Positions 33,806 through 42,448 are shown, counted from the stretch's first letter. The stretch is 64,000 bases of DNA from CAVXEH01 sp963805305 (GCA_963805305.1 CAWDTM010000002.1:1-64000); one strand, 5' to 3'. Notes: a model not told the origin generated them from the letters alone. Translations and numbers: made by a program.

Positions 33806-34924
33806 GTGACCGACGCGGCGCATACGGTCGACCCCTCGGATCAGCCTCCGCCCACGCAGATGACAGGCGGGTCGGTCTCCATGCCTCCCCTCGCTGAGGC
33901 GGGCATCCGACGGCCCTATGCGCCCAGCTGGCTCGACGCGATCCTCGCCATCAACGACCGCTCGCCCATTCCGCCGCGCCTCTCGTTCCTGGCGATCGCC
34001 GCCATGACGATTGCGGCCGTCTACGGTCTTGCCCCGCTGTCCGGGCAACCCGGCGGGATCAGCGTGGCGCTCACCTACTACGGGCTGCTGTTGCCAGCCA
34101 TGCTGTGGCTGTTCGAGTACCTCAACCAGGTTGCCCGCGCTGCCCTGGATACCTTCCGGCCCCTGCTGGGCGCAAGCGACGCCGATGTCGCGGCGCTGCG
34201 GTACCAGCTGACGGTGGTGCCTGCGGGCGGCGCCTGGCTCCTGCTGGTCGTGACGGTGCCACTCACGGTGGCCGCCTACATCCTCTTCCCCGACGCGGAG
34301 GGTGTCGTCGGCCTGTCGGCGGCAGGGCTCGCCCTCCGCCTGCCGTACGAGATCGTCACCACCGCCATCGGCTTCGTGGCCCTATACCGGACAATGCGCC
34401 AGCTGCGGCTCGTGCATCGAATCCATGCCATGACCCGGGAGGTAGACCTGTATCAGCCGGCGCCGCTGTACGCCTTCTCGAGCTTCACCGCGCAGGCGGG
34501 GATGGGGCTCTTTCTGCTGCTGGTTCCCCTGGCGCTGCTCGTTCCGAGCGGGTCCGGGCCGGCCGCGTACGCGGTCGCGGCGGTCTGGTTCGCATCCCTC
34601 GCGGTCATCAGCGTGGCGACGTTCGTGCTGCCGCTGCAGGGCATGCACGCGCAGATCGCGGCCCGGAAGGGCCAGCTTGAGGCGGCGGTCGGCCACCGCC
34701 TGACGGCGACCATCGAAGCCATTCACCGTGCCGTTGACCAAGGCGATCTCACCGTCGCGGACGGCTTGAACAAGCAGCTCGCGAGCCTCGTCGCCGAGCG
34801 GGAGCTGGTCGAGAAGCTGCCGACCTGGCCGTGGAGACCGGGAACCATCGGCGCGTTCGTGACCGCGATCCTGCTCCCGGTCGGGCTCTGGCTCGTGACG
34901 CGACTGCTCGAGCGGGTGATCTAG
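33806..34924 (+). CDS. Polytopic membrane protein of unknown function
   Basis: A 372-residue protein with about six transmembrane helices in its middle and a last helix at the C-terminus (GTIGAFVTAILLPVGLWLVTRLL). Between them is a cytoplasmic, probably coiled-coil segment of about 75 residues (LQGMHAQIAARKGQLEAAVG onwards). This resembles uncharacterised archaeal and bacterial membrane proteins with a long helical hairpin; no catalytic motif is visible. GTG 33806 lies 7 nt after TAGACT (33793-33798), so the mRNA is probably leaderless. Confidence 0.65.
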   Translation: MTDAAHTVDPSDQPPPTQMTGGSVSMPPLAEAGIRRPYAPSWLDAILAINDRSPIPPRLSFLAIAAMTIAAVYGLAPLSGQPGGISVALTYYGLLLPAMLWLFEYLNQVARAALDTFRPLLGASDADVAALRYQLTVVPAGGAWLLLVVTVPLTVAAYILFPDAEGVVGLSAAGLALRLPYEIVTTAIGFVALYRTMRQLRLVHRIHAMTREVDLYQPAPLYAFSSFTAQAGMGLFLLLVPLALLVPSGSGPAAYAVAAVWFASLAVISVATFVLPLQGMHAQIAARKGQLEAAVGHRLTATIEAIHRAVDQGDLTVADGLNKQLASLVAERELVEKLPTWPWRPGTIGAFVTAILLPVGLWLVTRLLERVI

Positions 34925-34963
34925 CCCGCGAGCGCGGCGGGCGCCCTCGAGACCACGCCGCCC

Positions 34964-35245
34964 TCAGATGTCGCGTGTGGACTCGGGCTCGGGCTTGGTG
35001 AGCAGTGCGTCCGGCATGCGCGGCGGCTCATTCCAGCCCATGGCGTCGACCTCTCCGGTGGCCACGTTGAGGTGCACGGACTCGTGCTCGACGTTCGCGA
35101 TGGCAGATGACGGAACGAAGAGATCGGGCGCAAAGGGGTGCCCGGAAACCTTCAGGAAGTGCTGCCCGACTTCACGGATCTTGCCGATCCGGTGACCGTC
35201 GTTCGTGATCACCGCCCATCCGGGCTTGAGATCGGTTATCCGCAT
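34964..35245 (-). CDS. DUF2171 family protein
   Basis: A 93-residue protein with a PRC-barrel-like beta domain: DLKPGWAVITNDGHRIGKI, then HFLKVSGHPFAPDLFVPSSAI and VHLNVATGEVDAMGWNEPP. DUF2171 proteins are common in Chloroflexota and Deinococcota; their function is unknown. ATG 35245 gives the natural family start. It lies downstream of tRNA-Ala(CGC) on the same strand and may share its transcript. Confidence 0.75.
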   Translation of the reverse strand: MRITDLKPGWAVITNDGHRIGKIREVGQHFLKVSGHPFAPDLFVPSSAIANVEHESVHLNVATGEVDAMGWNEPPRMPDALLTKPEPESTRDI

Positions 35246-35348
35246 GGCACCGTGGTACCTGAAACGAGGGGTCTCAACCTTACCACCCGGAGCAGGTCGG
35301 CCCATCGCTCCGGATTGACCCCCGGCCGAATGCACCGTCGCGATGGAA

Positions 35349-35424
35349 TGGTGGAGATGAGGGGACTCGAACCCCTGACCCCCGCGATGCGAACGCGGTG
35401 CTCTCCCAGCTGAGCTACATCCCC
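35349..35424 (-). tRNA. tRNA-Ala (anticodon CGC)
   Basis: A 76-nt cloverleaf with encoded CCA. The acceptor stem GGGGATG/CATCTCC contains the G3-U70 pair of tRNA-Ala. The anticodon stem CCGCG/CGCGG holds the loop TTCGCAT (anticodon CGC), and the T arm is AGGGGTTCGAGTCCCCT. A TATACT -10 candidate lies at 35460-35455 on the minus strand. Reading frames across it give the usual tRNA-derived spurious peptide. Confidence 0.97.
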
Positions 35425-35494
35425 ACGGAACGGGCGCACTTCGAGCGGCTGCGAAGTATAGCAGCGGGCCTGCGGAGGGTGCCATCGGCGGGTC

Positions 35495-35524
35495 TTGCCA
35501 GTAGAACATCTGTTCTATTAGACT
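35495..35524 (+). promoter_or_regulatory. imuA promoter with LexA-type box
   Basis: TTGCCA (35495-35500) and TAGACT (35519-35524), 18 bp apart, frame the perfect palindrome TAGAACA-TC-TGTTCTA (35502-35517). Its core GAAC-N4-GTTC matches the Gram-positive LexA (Cheo) box. The start codon GTG 35532 is 7 nt after the -10, so the mRNA is probably leaderless. The same box precedes dnaE2. Confidence 0.8.
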
Positions 35525-35531
35525 GACCCAT

Positions 35532-36368
35532 GTGACCCGTGCCGACGCCCCGATCCAGCCCCTCCCCGAGCTCCTGGAGCGGCTGCGTGCTCGGGGCGTT
35601 CGGCAGGGGGTGGGACCGATGGCGGCGCAACCGGCGGACGTCTCCACGCCCGGCGTCCGCGGGGCCATTTCCAGCGGCTTCGCCGCCCTTGATGAGGCGC
35701 TTCGCACCGATGGCTGGCCGCGCGGCTCGCTCGCCCTGCTCGATGCCCCGCGCGGGGCCGGCGCCACCTCGCTCGCCATTCGGTCGCTGGCCGCCGCGCA
35801 GTCAGCGGGCGGGATCGTGGCCTGGATCGATGCCGCCGGCTGCCTCGACCCGGCGACCCTCGAGCGCCTGGGCGTGCGCCTGGAGTGGCTCCTCGTGGTC
35901 CGTCCCGCATCGGCGTCCGAGGCGGTGGAGCTCGCCGGCTGGATCGCGCGCAGCGGCCTGGTCGATGCCCTGGTGCTCGACCTCGGGGAGGGAAGCGGCA
36001 GCGGCGGACTCGCTGGCGAGCTGGACCGGCTGGGCCGGCTCCTCGTGCGCGGGCGCGCCGTCACGCTGCTCCTCGCCGGGGAGCGGCTGCGGGAGGCGGT
36101 TGGCCGGGTCGTCTCGGTCCGGATCGCCCTCCGTCGCGAGGCATGGCTGGCGGTGGGGCGCGACCTGGTGGGCCAGCGGGTGCAGGCCACCGTCGCCCGC
36201 CACCGCTGGGCCCTGGCCGGCGCCATCGCTCCGCTGGACCTGTGGTTTACAGAGGGCCGCCGGATCGATCCGCTGCTTCGGGGGATTGCCGTCCCGGAAG
36301 AGACCGCGGAGCCGGCCGTCGCCGGCGAGCGCGAGGAACGCCCGGCGCTGCGCGTCCTCTCGGCCTGA
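35532..36368 (+). CDS. imuA: ImuA, RecA-like mutasome accessory protein
   Basis: A 278-residue RecA-fold protein that in other bacteria works with ImuB and DnaE2 in SOS-induced mutagenic repair. It opens ISSGFAALDEALRTDGWPRGS, as RecA-like ImuA/SulA-type proteins do. The Walker A region reads DAPRGAGATSLAI (about residues 71-83): the invariant lysine is alanine, so ATP binding is probably weak or lost. A Walker B-like VDALVLDLG and a strand-rich core follow. GTG 35532 lies just after a LexA-type promoter. imuB begins 12 bp downstream. Confidence 0.8.
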   Translation: MTRADAPIQPLPELLERLRARGVRQGVGPMAAQPADVSTPGVRGAISSGFAALDEALRTDGWPRGSLALLDAPRGAGATSLAIRSLAAAQSAGGIVAWIDAAGCLDPATLERLGVRLEWLLVVRPASASEAVELAGWIARSGLVDALVLDLGEGSGSGGLAGELDRLGRLLVRGRAVTLLLAGERLREAVGRVVSVRIALRREAWLAVGRDLVGQRVQATVARHRWALAGAIAPLDLWFTEGRRIDPLLRGIAVPEETAEPAVAGEREERPALRVLSA

Positions 36369-36380
36369 GCGGGGCCGGTC

Positions 36381-37511
36381 GTGACCCGCATCCTGGCGCT
36401 CGTCTGGCCCACCCTCCGCGCTTCGGGCCGCGACGCGGCGCCGGACGCCGGGACCGTCGATGTCCCCGCCATGCTCGACCGGCTCGACGACCTCTCCCCG
36501 CGGGTCGAGGCGGTGGACCGCGGCGTGGTCCTGGTCGACGTGACGGGCCTGGGGCCGGCGCTGGGCGACACCGGGGACGAGCGTCGCATCGCGGCGCGGG
36601 CCGTGGCCCTGGTCCGCGAGGTCGCCCCGCTCCCGGTGCGGGCGGGGACGGGGGACAACCGTTGGCTGGCGGTCCTCGCGGCGCGGCTCGCGCTCGCCGC
36701 TCGTCCCGATCCGGCCGTTCCGGTCGGCTTTCGTGCCATTCCCGCCGGCTCCGCGGCCCGCACGTCCCTCGCCGACCTCTCCCTGGACCTGCTCCCCGCG
36801 GACCCGGCCACCCACCAGCGCTTCGCACTCTTTGGCCTGACGGTCATGGGCGAGCTGGCCGCGCTGCCGCGCTCCGCGGTGGGCGCCCAGTTTGGCGCGG
36901 AGGGCGAGCGGCTCCAGTCACTCGCGCGGGGCGAGGACCCTCGCGCGCTCGTTCCCCGCCGGCGCCCGGAGCGGCTGACCCGGCGCGTGACGTTCGAGCC
37001 GCCCATGGCCGGGATCGGCGGGACGGCGCTCGTCCTCCGCCGCTGCTGCGCGGAGCTGTGCGACGGGCTCCGCGTCCGCCACCTGGCGCCCGGCCGCGCC
37101 GCGCTGACCCTGGATCTGGAGGACGCCCCGTCGCTCGCGACCGCGCTCGCCTTCCCGGAGCCGGCGCTCGAGCCGGACTGGATCGCCCGGCTCCTGCTGG
37201 GACGCCTGGAGGCGGCCGCGCGATCGCGTCGTCTCCACGACCCGTGGGGCGGGGAGGAGGAGCCGCGGGTGGTCGCCATCGGCCTGGCGTTCGATCGGCT
37301 CAGCGACCCCGCCGCTCGCCAGCTGGGCGCCTTCAGCGTCCAGGCCGGGCGCTGGGAGGAGCTGCGCTGGTCGGTGGAGCGGCTCGCGACCCGGTTCGGG
37401 CCCGGGCGCCTGTGGCGCGCCGCCGTGGACCGTCCGGCTGCTGCGCTGCCGGAGCGGCAGGCCCGGCTCACCGGGCTCGGCCACGATCCGGCGCACGAGG
37501 AGGAGCCGTGA
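36381..37511 (+). CDS. imuB: ImuB, non-catalytic Y-family polymerase homologue
   Basis: A 376-residue Y-family-like protein. The N-terminal catalytic motif is replaced by RILALVWPTLRASGRD and the second acidic motif by VLVDVTGL, so the metal-binding triad is absent, as in ImuB generally. A helix-hairpin-helix-like segment (FALFGLTVMGELAALPRSAV) and little-finger region follow. It is shorter than typical ImuB (about 500 residues) and I see no QxxLPLW-type clamp motif at its end. ImuB normally connects DnaE2 to the clamp and to ImuA. GTG 36381; its stop overlaps the DUF6504 start. Confidence 0.85.
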   Translation: MTRILALVWPTLRASGRDAAPDAGTVDVPAMLDRLDDLSPRVEAVDRGVVLVDVTGLGPALGDTGDERRIAARAVALVREVAPLPVRAGTGDNRWLAVLAARLALAARPDPAVPVGFRAIPAGSAARTSLADLSLDLLPADPATHQRFALFGLTVMGELAALPRSAVGAQFGAEGERLQSLARGEDPRALVPRRRPERLTRRVTFEPPMAGIGGTALVLRRCCAELCDGLRVRHLAPGRAALTLDLEDAPSLATALAFPEPALEPDWIARLLLGRLEAAARSRRLHDPWGGEEEPRVVAIGLAFDRLSDPAARQLGAFSVQAGRWEELRWSVERLATRFGPGRLWRAAVDRPAAALPERQARLTGLGHDPAHEEEP

Positions 37512-37762
37512 CCCGCCTGTATGCCAACCATCCCCTGGTCCAGGTCGAGACCGATGCGTCCGGTACCCCCGTGCGTCTCCGCATGGACGGGGTGGGCCAC
37601 GGCGAGGTCGGGATCTGCAACCGATGGCGCGTCGACGACGACTGGTGGCGCGAGCCGGTCGCCCGCAGCTACTTCAAGCTCGTCACCCGCGATGGCCTGC
37701 TGTGCACCGTCTTCTGGGACGAGATCCGCGGGACCTGGCACCTGGAGCGCATCTTCGACTGA
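37508..37762 (+). CDS. DUF6504 protein, third gene of the imuAB operon
   Basis: An 84-residue basic/aromatic protein: TRLYANHPLVQVETDASGTP, ICNRWRVDDDWWREPVARSYFKL, LLCTVFWDEIRGTWHLERIFD. It matches DUF6504, a family found next to imuB and dnaE2 in high-GC bacteria and of unknown function. GTG 37508 overlaps the imuB stop (GTGA), so it is coupled to imuB. The small all-beta sequence with many surface aromatics would suit a protein- or DNA-binding adaptor; that is inference. Confidence 0.78.
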   Translation: MTRLYANHPLVQVETDASGTPVRLRMDGVGHGEVGICNRWRVDDDWWREPVARSYFKLVTRDGLLCTVFWDEIRGTWHLERIFD

Positions 37763-37834
37763 CCCATTCCTCTCCACCAGCGTTGTCGCGCCTGGTGAGC
37801 GCGGTATCCCGCGTGCCTCCTCTCGACCTGCATG

Positions 37835-37967
37835 GCGCGACCAGGAGTCGCGTTACGGCGCTCGAGCGAGGTTCGGTACGTCGCGGGATCGGAATCCGAG
37901 CTTGGCTCGGCCCCGGTGGTACCTGTTCCAGCGGCGGCGAGGCACGTAGCGCGACCACCAGTCGCGT
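37835..37967 (+). repeat. Two palindromic 19-bp repeats
   Basis: GCGCGACCANNAGTCGCGT occurs at 37835-37853 and again at 37949-37967, 114 bp apart, in the 250-bp gap after the mutasome operon. Each copy has CGCGAC/GTCGCG arms. They may be operator sites for the downstream reductase gene or a small repeat element. The rest of the gap shows no gene. Confidence 0.4.
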
Positions 37968-38013
37968 GGCACAGGTCGCGGCTGCCGGCGTCGCGGCGCC
38001 TACCATGTGCCGC

Positions 38014-38793
38014 GTGACCGATTTCGTGGTGGACCGTCTCTGGCCGGATGCGGCAACCGGGCTGGACCTGGACGAGGCGCTGGCCGGCTTCGCCCCACCG
38101 GGGGCGGCGGGGCGCATCGGGGTTGCGACGAACATGGTCACCAGCCTGGACGGCCGGGCGCAGCTGGCAGGGACCGCGGAGGGTCTCTCGGGCCGGGCCG
38201 ACCGGCGCCTCATGCGCCTCTATCGCGCGGCCTTCGACGCGGTGGCGAGCGGCGCCGGGACCCTGCGCAAGACGGACTTCTGGTCGTCCCTTCCGGACGA
38301 CCTCGCCGCCCACCGCCGCGCCGCGGGACGCGGCCCGCAGCCACTGGCCGTGGTCATCGCGGGGAGCGCCGTCGTGCCGTTCGACCGCCGCTGGTTCAGC
38401 TTCGACCAGCCGCGCCTTCTCGTGGTGGGCGGCAGATCTCCGCACGCGATCCCCGGGGCGCCGCCGCTCCCCGACGGCACCGACCTGCTGATCGCGCCGG
38501 AGGACGAGCCGGAACCGGCCTGGGTCCTCGAGCAGCTCGCAGGGCGCGGCGTCGGCTCCCTCCTCCTCGAGGGCGGGCCAACCCTCAACAGCGCCTTCCT
38601 CGTCGCCGGCTGCCTGGACGAGGTCTACTGGACCGTCGGCGGCCGGGTCCTGGCCGCGGAGGGCCTGCGGATGTTCACCACCCCGCCGTCGGGCTCCCCG
38701 TTCGCGGTCACCCCGCGCGAGGCGCGCCTCCTCTCGGTCCTGCGCAGCGGCGACGAGCTGTTCCTGCGCTACCGGTTCGAGCCGGCCGGGTAG
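38014..38793 (+). CDS. RibD C-terminal/dihydrofolate-reductase-like reductase
   Basis: A 259-residue single-domain reductase of the RibD_C (PF01872) family. Marks are NMVTSLDGRAQLAG near the start, GRADRRLMRLYRAAFDAVASGAGTLRKTD, and the NADPH-binding SLLLEGGPTLNSAFL near the end. Members reduce pyrimidine or flavin-like compounds with NADPH or F420H2; no deaminase domain is fused, so it is not a full RibD. GTG 38014 lies 7 nt after TACCAT (38001-38006), suggesting a leaderless mRNA; ATG 38005 is an alternative start. Confidence 0.75.
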   Translation: MTDFVVDRLWPDAATGLDLDEALAGFAPPGAAGRIGVATNMVTSLDGRAQLAGTAEGLSGRADRRLMRLYRAAFDAVASGAGTLRKTDFWSSLPDDLAAHRRAAGRGPQPLAVVIAGSAVVPFDRRWFSFDQPRLLVVGGRSPHAIPGAPPLPDGTDLLIAPEDEPEPAWVLEQLAGRGVGSLLLEGGPTLNSAFLVAGCLDEVYWTVGGRVLAAEGLRMFTTPPSGSPFAVTPREARLLSVLRSGDELFLRYRFEPAG

Positions 38794-38803
38794 GATCAGG
38801 CGG

Positions 38804-39712
38804 ATGACCGACATCGGCTCCGTGGGCGCCTGGGGGCACCTGGACTCGCTCGCCATCGGCGACGTGCGGGCCTTCGCGCGACGGGTGGACGAGCTGGGCT
38901 ACGGCACGCTCTGGGTGCCCGAGACGGTGGGTCGCGAGCCGTTCGCGCTGCTTGGGCTGCTCGCCGGCGAGGTGCGCCGAGCGACCCTGGGCACCAGCAT
39001 CGTCAGCATCTGGGGTCACGATGCGCAGACCACCCGCATGGCGGCCCAGACGCTGCACGAGGCGACCGGTGGCCGGTTCGTCCTGGGCCTGGGCGTCTCG
39101 CATGCACACCTGGCTGGGCGCCTGCGAGGTCATGACTACGTGCGGCCCCTGACCCGCATGCGCGAGTTCCTGGCCGCCTATCGGAACGCCATCTACAAAG
39201 GACCGATGGCGACCGCCGCTGACGGCACGCTGGAGCCGACGGTGATCCTGGCCGCGCTCCGCGAGCGGATGCTGGGGCTGGCTGCCGCCGAGGCGGATGG
39301 CGCCTTCCCGTACCTCGTCACCCCGGAGCGCGTGGCCTGGACCCGGCATCAGCTCGACCGTGCCGCGGCGGAGGTCGACCGGCCACGCCCCCTGCTCGCC
39401 GTCTCGATGCCCGCCGTGCTGGAGACCGATCCACAGCTGGCGCGCGACGCCGCGCGCCGCTACCTCGCACCGTACCTGCGCACGCCGGCCTACCAGGCCA
39501 GCTGGGGGCTCCAGGGCTTCGAGGCAGGCGACTGGGAGAAGCCGGGCAGCGACCGCCTGGTGGACGCCATGGTCGCCTGGGGATCGGCCGACGAGCTGCG
39601 GGCGTCGCTCGCGGATCTCCACGACGCGGGTGCCGACCACGTCGCCGTCATCCCCCTGGCGCCGGACGGCACGACGGAGTCCCTGCCGGTGCTGGAGGCG
39701 CTCGCCCGGTGA
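38804..39712 (+). CDS. LLM-class (F420-dependent) oxidoreductase
   Basis: A 302-residue luciferase-like monooxygenase-fold enzyme of the F420-dependent branch. Typical segments are FARRVDELGYGTLWVPETVGREPFALLG, GTSIVSIWGHDAQTTRMAAQTLHEATGGRFVLGLGVSH and the C-terminal GSADELRASLADLHDAGADHVAVIPL. The substrate is unknown. ATG 38804 lies 7 nt after a TAGGAT box inside the end of the upstream gene. Its stop overlaps the following methyltransferase start (GTGA). Confidence 0.8.
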   Translation: MTDIGSVGAWGHLDSLAIGDVRAFARRVDELGYGTLWVPETVGREPFALLGLLAGEVRRATLGTSIVSIWGHDAQTTRMAAQTLHEATGGRFVLGLGVSHAHLAGRLRGHDYVRPLTRMREFLAAYRNAIYKGPMATAADGTLEPTVILAALRERMLGLAAAEADGAFPYLVTPERVAWTRHQLDRAAAEVDRPRPLLAVSMPAVLETDPQLARDAARRYLAPYLRTPAYQASWGLQGFEAGDWEKPGSDRLVDAMVAWGSADELRASLADLHDAGADHVAVIPLAPDGTTESLPVLEALAR

Positions 39713-40530
39713 ACGGGGATCTTCCCCTCCGGTCTGACACCGACGAATGGCGATCCGCGCCCCGGCGGGTTCGGCTCTTCGACGAAGCCGCGGCTGCCTA
39801 CGACCGCTACCGGGGCGGGTATGCGCCGGGACTTTTCGACACCCTCGCCGCGCTGGTCCCGGCAAATGGCACCGTCGTCGAGATCGGCGCGGGCACCGGC
39901 ATCGCCACCGTACCCCTGGCTCAGATGGCTGCGCATCTCGTCGCCCTCGAGCCGGCCCCGGCCATGCGCGAGATCGCCGCCACGAAGCTGGCGCCGTACC
40001 CGGGCGCGGCGCTCATCGGCACGACGTTCGAGGACTGGGAGGTGCCGCCGGCTTCGGTCGACATGATTGTTGCCCTGGATGCCTGGCACTGGGTCGACCA
40101 GGAGTCCGGTCCCGCTCGGGCCGCGCGCCTCCTCCGACCGGGTGGCCACCTCGCCGTGGCCTGGCACGTCCGCCGGGACCTCCGTCCGGAAGCGTTCGCC
40201 ACCGGACTGCAGCAGGTCTGCGATCGCGCCAGTCCGGTCGCTGGCGAATGGCTGCGGCGTGCCGCGGACGACGGCGCCGTGTTCCTGCCCGCGATCGCCG
40301 CGACCCGAGCGTTCGCGCCCATCGTGCGTCACGAGTTTCCGCAGCCCGTGACGCTCGCGGCGGAAACGTTCGCTGGTGAGCTTGGCACCTTCAGTTGGGT
40401 GCTCGACCTCCCGGCCGTGCGGCGTGCCCGCCTGCTCGACGAGGTTCGCGAGCTGGTGGAGGAGCTGCCGGAGCGGGTCGTGACCCGCAACGACGCAAAC
40501 ATGCTGTACCTCGCCCGCCGCGCCGGCTAG
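39709..40530 (+). CDS. Class I SAM-dependent methyltransferase
   Basis: A 273-residue methyltransferase with motif I VVEIGAGTGIATVPLAQMA (about residues 63-80), an acidic ALEPAPAM loop, and DAWHWVDQESGPA after strand 4. The C-terminal half is a variable substrate domain. GTG 39709 overlaps the LLM oxidoreductase stop, so the two are coupled. It resembles the methyltransferase upstream of leuS in layout but is not closely similar. Substrate unknown. Confidence 0.75.
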   Translation: MNGDLPLRSDTDEWRSAPRRVRLFDEAAAAYDRYRGGYAPGLFDTLAALVPANGTVVEIGAGTGIATVPLAQMAAHLVALEPAPAMREIAATKLAPYPGAALIGTTFEDWEVPPASVDMIVALDAWHWVDQESGPARAARLLRPGGHLAVAWHVRRDLRPEAFATGLQQVCDRASPVAGEWLRRAADDGAVFLPAIAATRAFAPIVRHEFPQPVTLAAETFAGELGTFSWVLDLPAVRRARLLDEVRELVEELPERVVTRNDANMLYLARRAG

Positions 40531-40534
40531 GCCG

Positions 40535-41851
40535 TCACTCGATCTCGAGTGGTCCGGCCACCGGGCCCTCACCGGCGGTCATCGGCTCCATCAACCCCGA
40601 CGGCTCCTCCGGTGGCTGCCGCCAGCCAAGCGACCGGACGCTGGGAACGGCAAGCGCCACGAGGTTGGTGGCGATCCCGATGGTCGCCGCCCCGACCAGG
40701 GTCGCGGTTGGCCCGATGCCATCCGAGATCGGCCCCACCAGCATGAAGCCCAGCGGCTGGAAGATGAGCGACACGAGCCAGTCGTAGCTGCTGACCCGGG
40801 AGAGCGCCTGGGGCGGGATCTGCTGCTGGAGGACGGTGTACCACCAGGTGTTCGACAGCTCCATGGAGGCCAGCGCGGCGAGGGAGGCCAGCATGATCAA
40901 CGGGACGGCCAATGGCGGCGCCAGGAAGAGGAGCGGGACGAAGAAGACCGGTCCCAGGACGAACCCGGCGGCGACGGGACGGGCCGGCCGCCAGCGCAGC
41001 GCCACGACCCCTCCCAGCAGGCCGCCCACCGCCTGCGCCGTCACGATCAGGCCCCAGCCCGTCGGCCCACCCAGCGAGCGCTGGGCCACGAACGGTCCCA
41101 GCACGAAGAACGGCGCGAGGCACACGTTCGAGACCCCGAACGCGACGAGCGCGGTGCGCAGCCAGGTGCGGGAGACCACCTCACGCCAGCCGCCGGCGAG
41201 CTCGGTGAGGAAGGACTCGTGCGGCGCCCGCTCCACGCTGCGCGGAACGCGCAGGAGTAGCAGGCTGATGGTGCTCGCCACGTAGGTCGCGGCATCGATC
41301 GCGAATATCCAGCCAACGCCGACGGTCGCGACCAGCAGGCCCGACACGGACGGGCCGATGATCCCGGTGGCGCTCCGCGACAGGCTCATGAGCGCGTTGC
41401 CCTGCTGCAACTGCGAAGGGCTGACGACCTGCGGGATGAGGCCACTGGAGGCCGGGACGAAGAAGGCGCTCGCGGCGCCGATCACCGCCGCCCCCGCCGC
41501 GAGGTGCCAGAGCTCGGCCTGGCCACCAAGGAGCAGGATCGCGAACCACACCTGGACCGCGCCGCGGATGACGTCGGCTGCGAGCATGACCCGCTGGCGC
41601 GGCAGGCGATCCGCCCAGACCCCGCCGGCAAGGATGAAGACGAGGCGCGGCACGGTGAAGGCGGTGAGCACCAGGCCGATGCCGGCCGCATCTCCGCCCA
41701 GGTGGATCACCGCGAATGCGATGGCGACCGGGATCATGGCGTCGCCGACAGCGCTCGTCGTCTGGCCGATCCACAGCATGCGGAACGGCCCCTCGCCCAG
41801 CGGTCCGAGGAGCGGCCGGATCCGATCGCGAAGGCTGGGTGCGGCGGTCAT
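40535..41851 (-). CDS. MFS exporter (MFS_3, enterobactin-exporter-like)
   Basis: A 438-residue, 12-helix permease. FRMLWIGQTTSAVGDAMIPVAIAF at the start and GGVWADRLPRQRVMLAADVIRG between helices 2 and 3 are typical of the MFS_3 drug/siderophore exporter group. ATG 41851 is chosen as the first methionine just before the helix. It converges on the methyltransferase gene with a 4-bp gap. The substrate is unknown; efflux is the family norm. Confidence 0.78.
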   Translation of the reverse strand: MTAAPSLRDRIRPLLGPLGEGPFRMLWIGQTTSAVGDAMIPVAIAFAVIHLGGDAAGIGLVLTAFTVPRLVFILAGGVWADRLPRQRVMLAADVIRGAVQVWFAILLLGGQAELWHLAAGAAVIGAASAFFVPASSGLIPQVVSPSQLQQGNALMSLSRSATGIIGPSVSGLLVATVGVGWIFAIDAATYVASTISLLLLRVPRSVERAPHESFLTELAGGWREVVSRTWLRTALVAFGVSNVCLAPFFVLGPFVAQRSLGGPTGWGLIVTAQAVGGLLGGVVALRWRPARPVAAGFVLGPVFFVPLLFLAPPLAVPLIMLASLAALASMELSNTWWYTVLQQQIPPQALSRVSSYDWLVSLIFQPLGFMLVGPISDGIGPTATLVGAATIGIATNLVALAVPSVRSLGWRQPPEEPSGLMEPMTAGEGPVAGPLEIE

Positions 41852-41942
41852 CGATTCGAGGTGGCTCCCTCCGGTGGTGCGCGACCATCGTCGCGCATCG
41901 CAACGGCCCGCGTCATGCGCCGCTGGCAGCGCCAACCAGGAG

Positions 41943-42407
41943 TCAGCCCGATCTGGCGGCGTACTCGGGGTTCATGAATGGCCAGGTGTCGGCGAGCCAG
42001 TCGCGGACCACGTGGTACAGGAAAACGTCGCGATCCGCGTCCATGACGCGCACCCAGGATCGGACCTTGGCGTCATGCACCGGATCGCGCGAAGGGTAGA
42101 TGTAGACGCAGCCGATGACCGTGCCAGACCCGTCGAGCACCGTGTACGTGAATCCGGTGCGCTCGGAGAAGTCGCGCGCGTGCCGAACGAGGTCGGCGCG
42201 GTTCTCGTCGACCGTCATCACCCGCTCTGGCCAGCTGCTCGTCTCGAAGCCGGGCGTGGCGCGGACGTGGGCGATGCTCGAGGTCCACGCCTCGCGATCC
42301 GCCTCGTTGTGCTCCGGCCCGAGCGGCACGAGGAGAAAGCCGTCGGCAAGGTGCTCGCGAGGGACGTCGAAGTCAACCGGAACGAACGCGTCGGCAGGAT
42401 CGCTCAC
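41943..42407 (-). CDS. GNAT-like acetyltransferase
   Basis: A 154-residue protein with FVPVDFDVPREHLADGFLLVPL, EAWTSSIAHVRATPGF, TGFTYTVLDGSGTVIGCVYIYPS (GNAT-like strands) and a short end (WLADTWPFMNPEYAARSG). It fits uncharacterised GNAT-type acetyltransferases, though the acetyl-CoA loop is weak. GTG 42407 (VSDPADAF) or GTG 42413 could start it. Function unknown. Confidence 0.6.
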   Translation of the reverse strand: MSDPADAFVPVDFDVPREHLADGFLLVPLGPEHNEADREAWTSSIAHVRATPGFETSSWPERVMTVDENRADLVRHARDFSERTGFTYTVLDGSGTVIGCVYIYPSRDPVHDAKVRSWVRVMDADRDVFLYHVVRDWLADTWPFMNPEYAARSG

Positions 42408-42448
42408 CCGCACAGGGTACCGGGGGCGACAGCGGCCCGGTGGCTGGT

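Noticed and set aside
34964..37777. A 937-codon minus-strand open frame
   Set aside because: Only its last 93 codons (DUF2171, from 35245) are real; the rest is antisense to imuA, imuB and a tRNA, low complexity and without homology features.
37912..37935. GGTGGTACC before the RibD-like gene, resembling a T-box core
   Set aside because: It lacks the following CGCG, antiterminator partner, terminator and any stem I; chance match.
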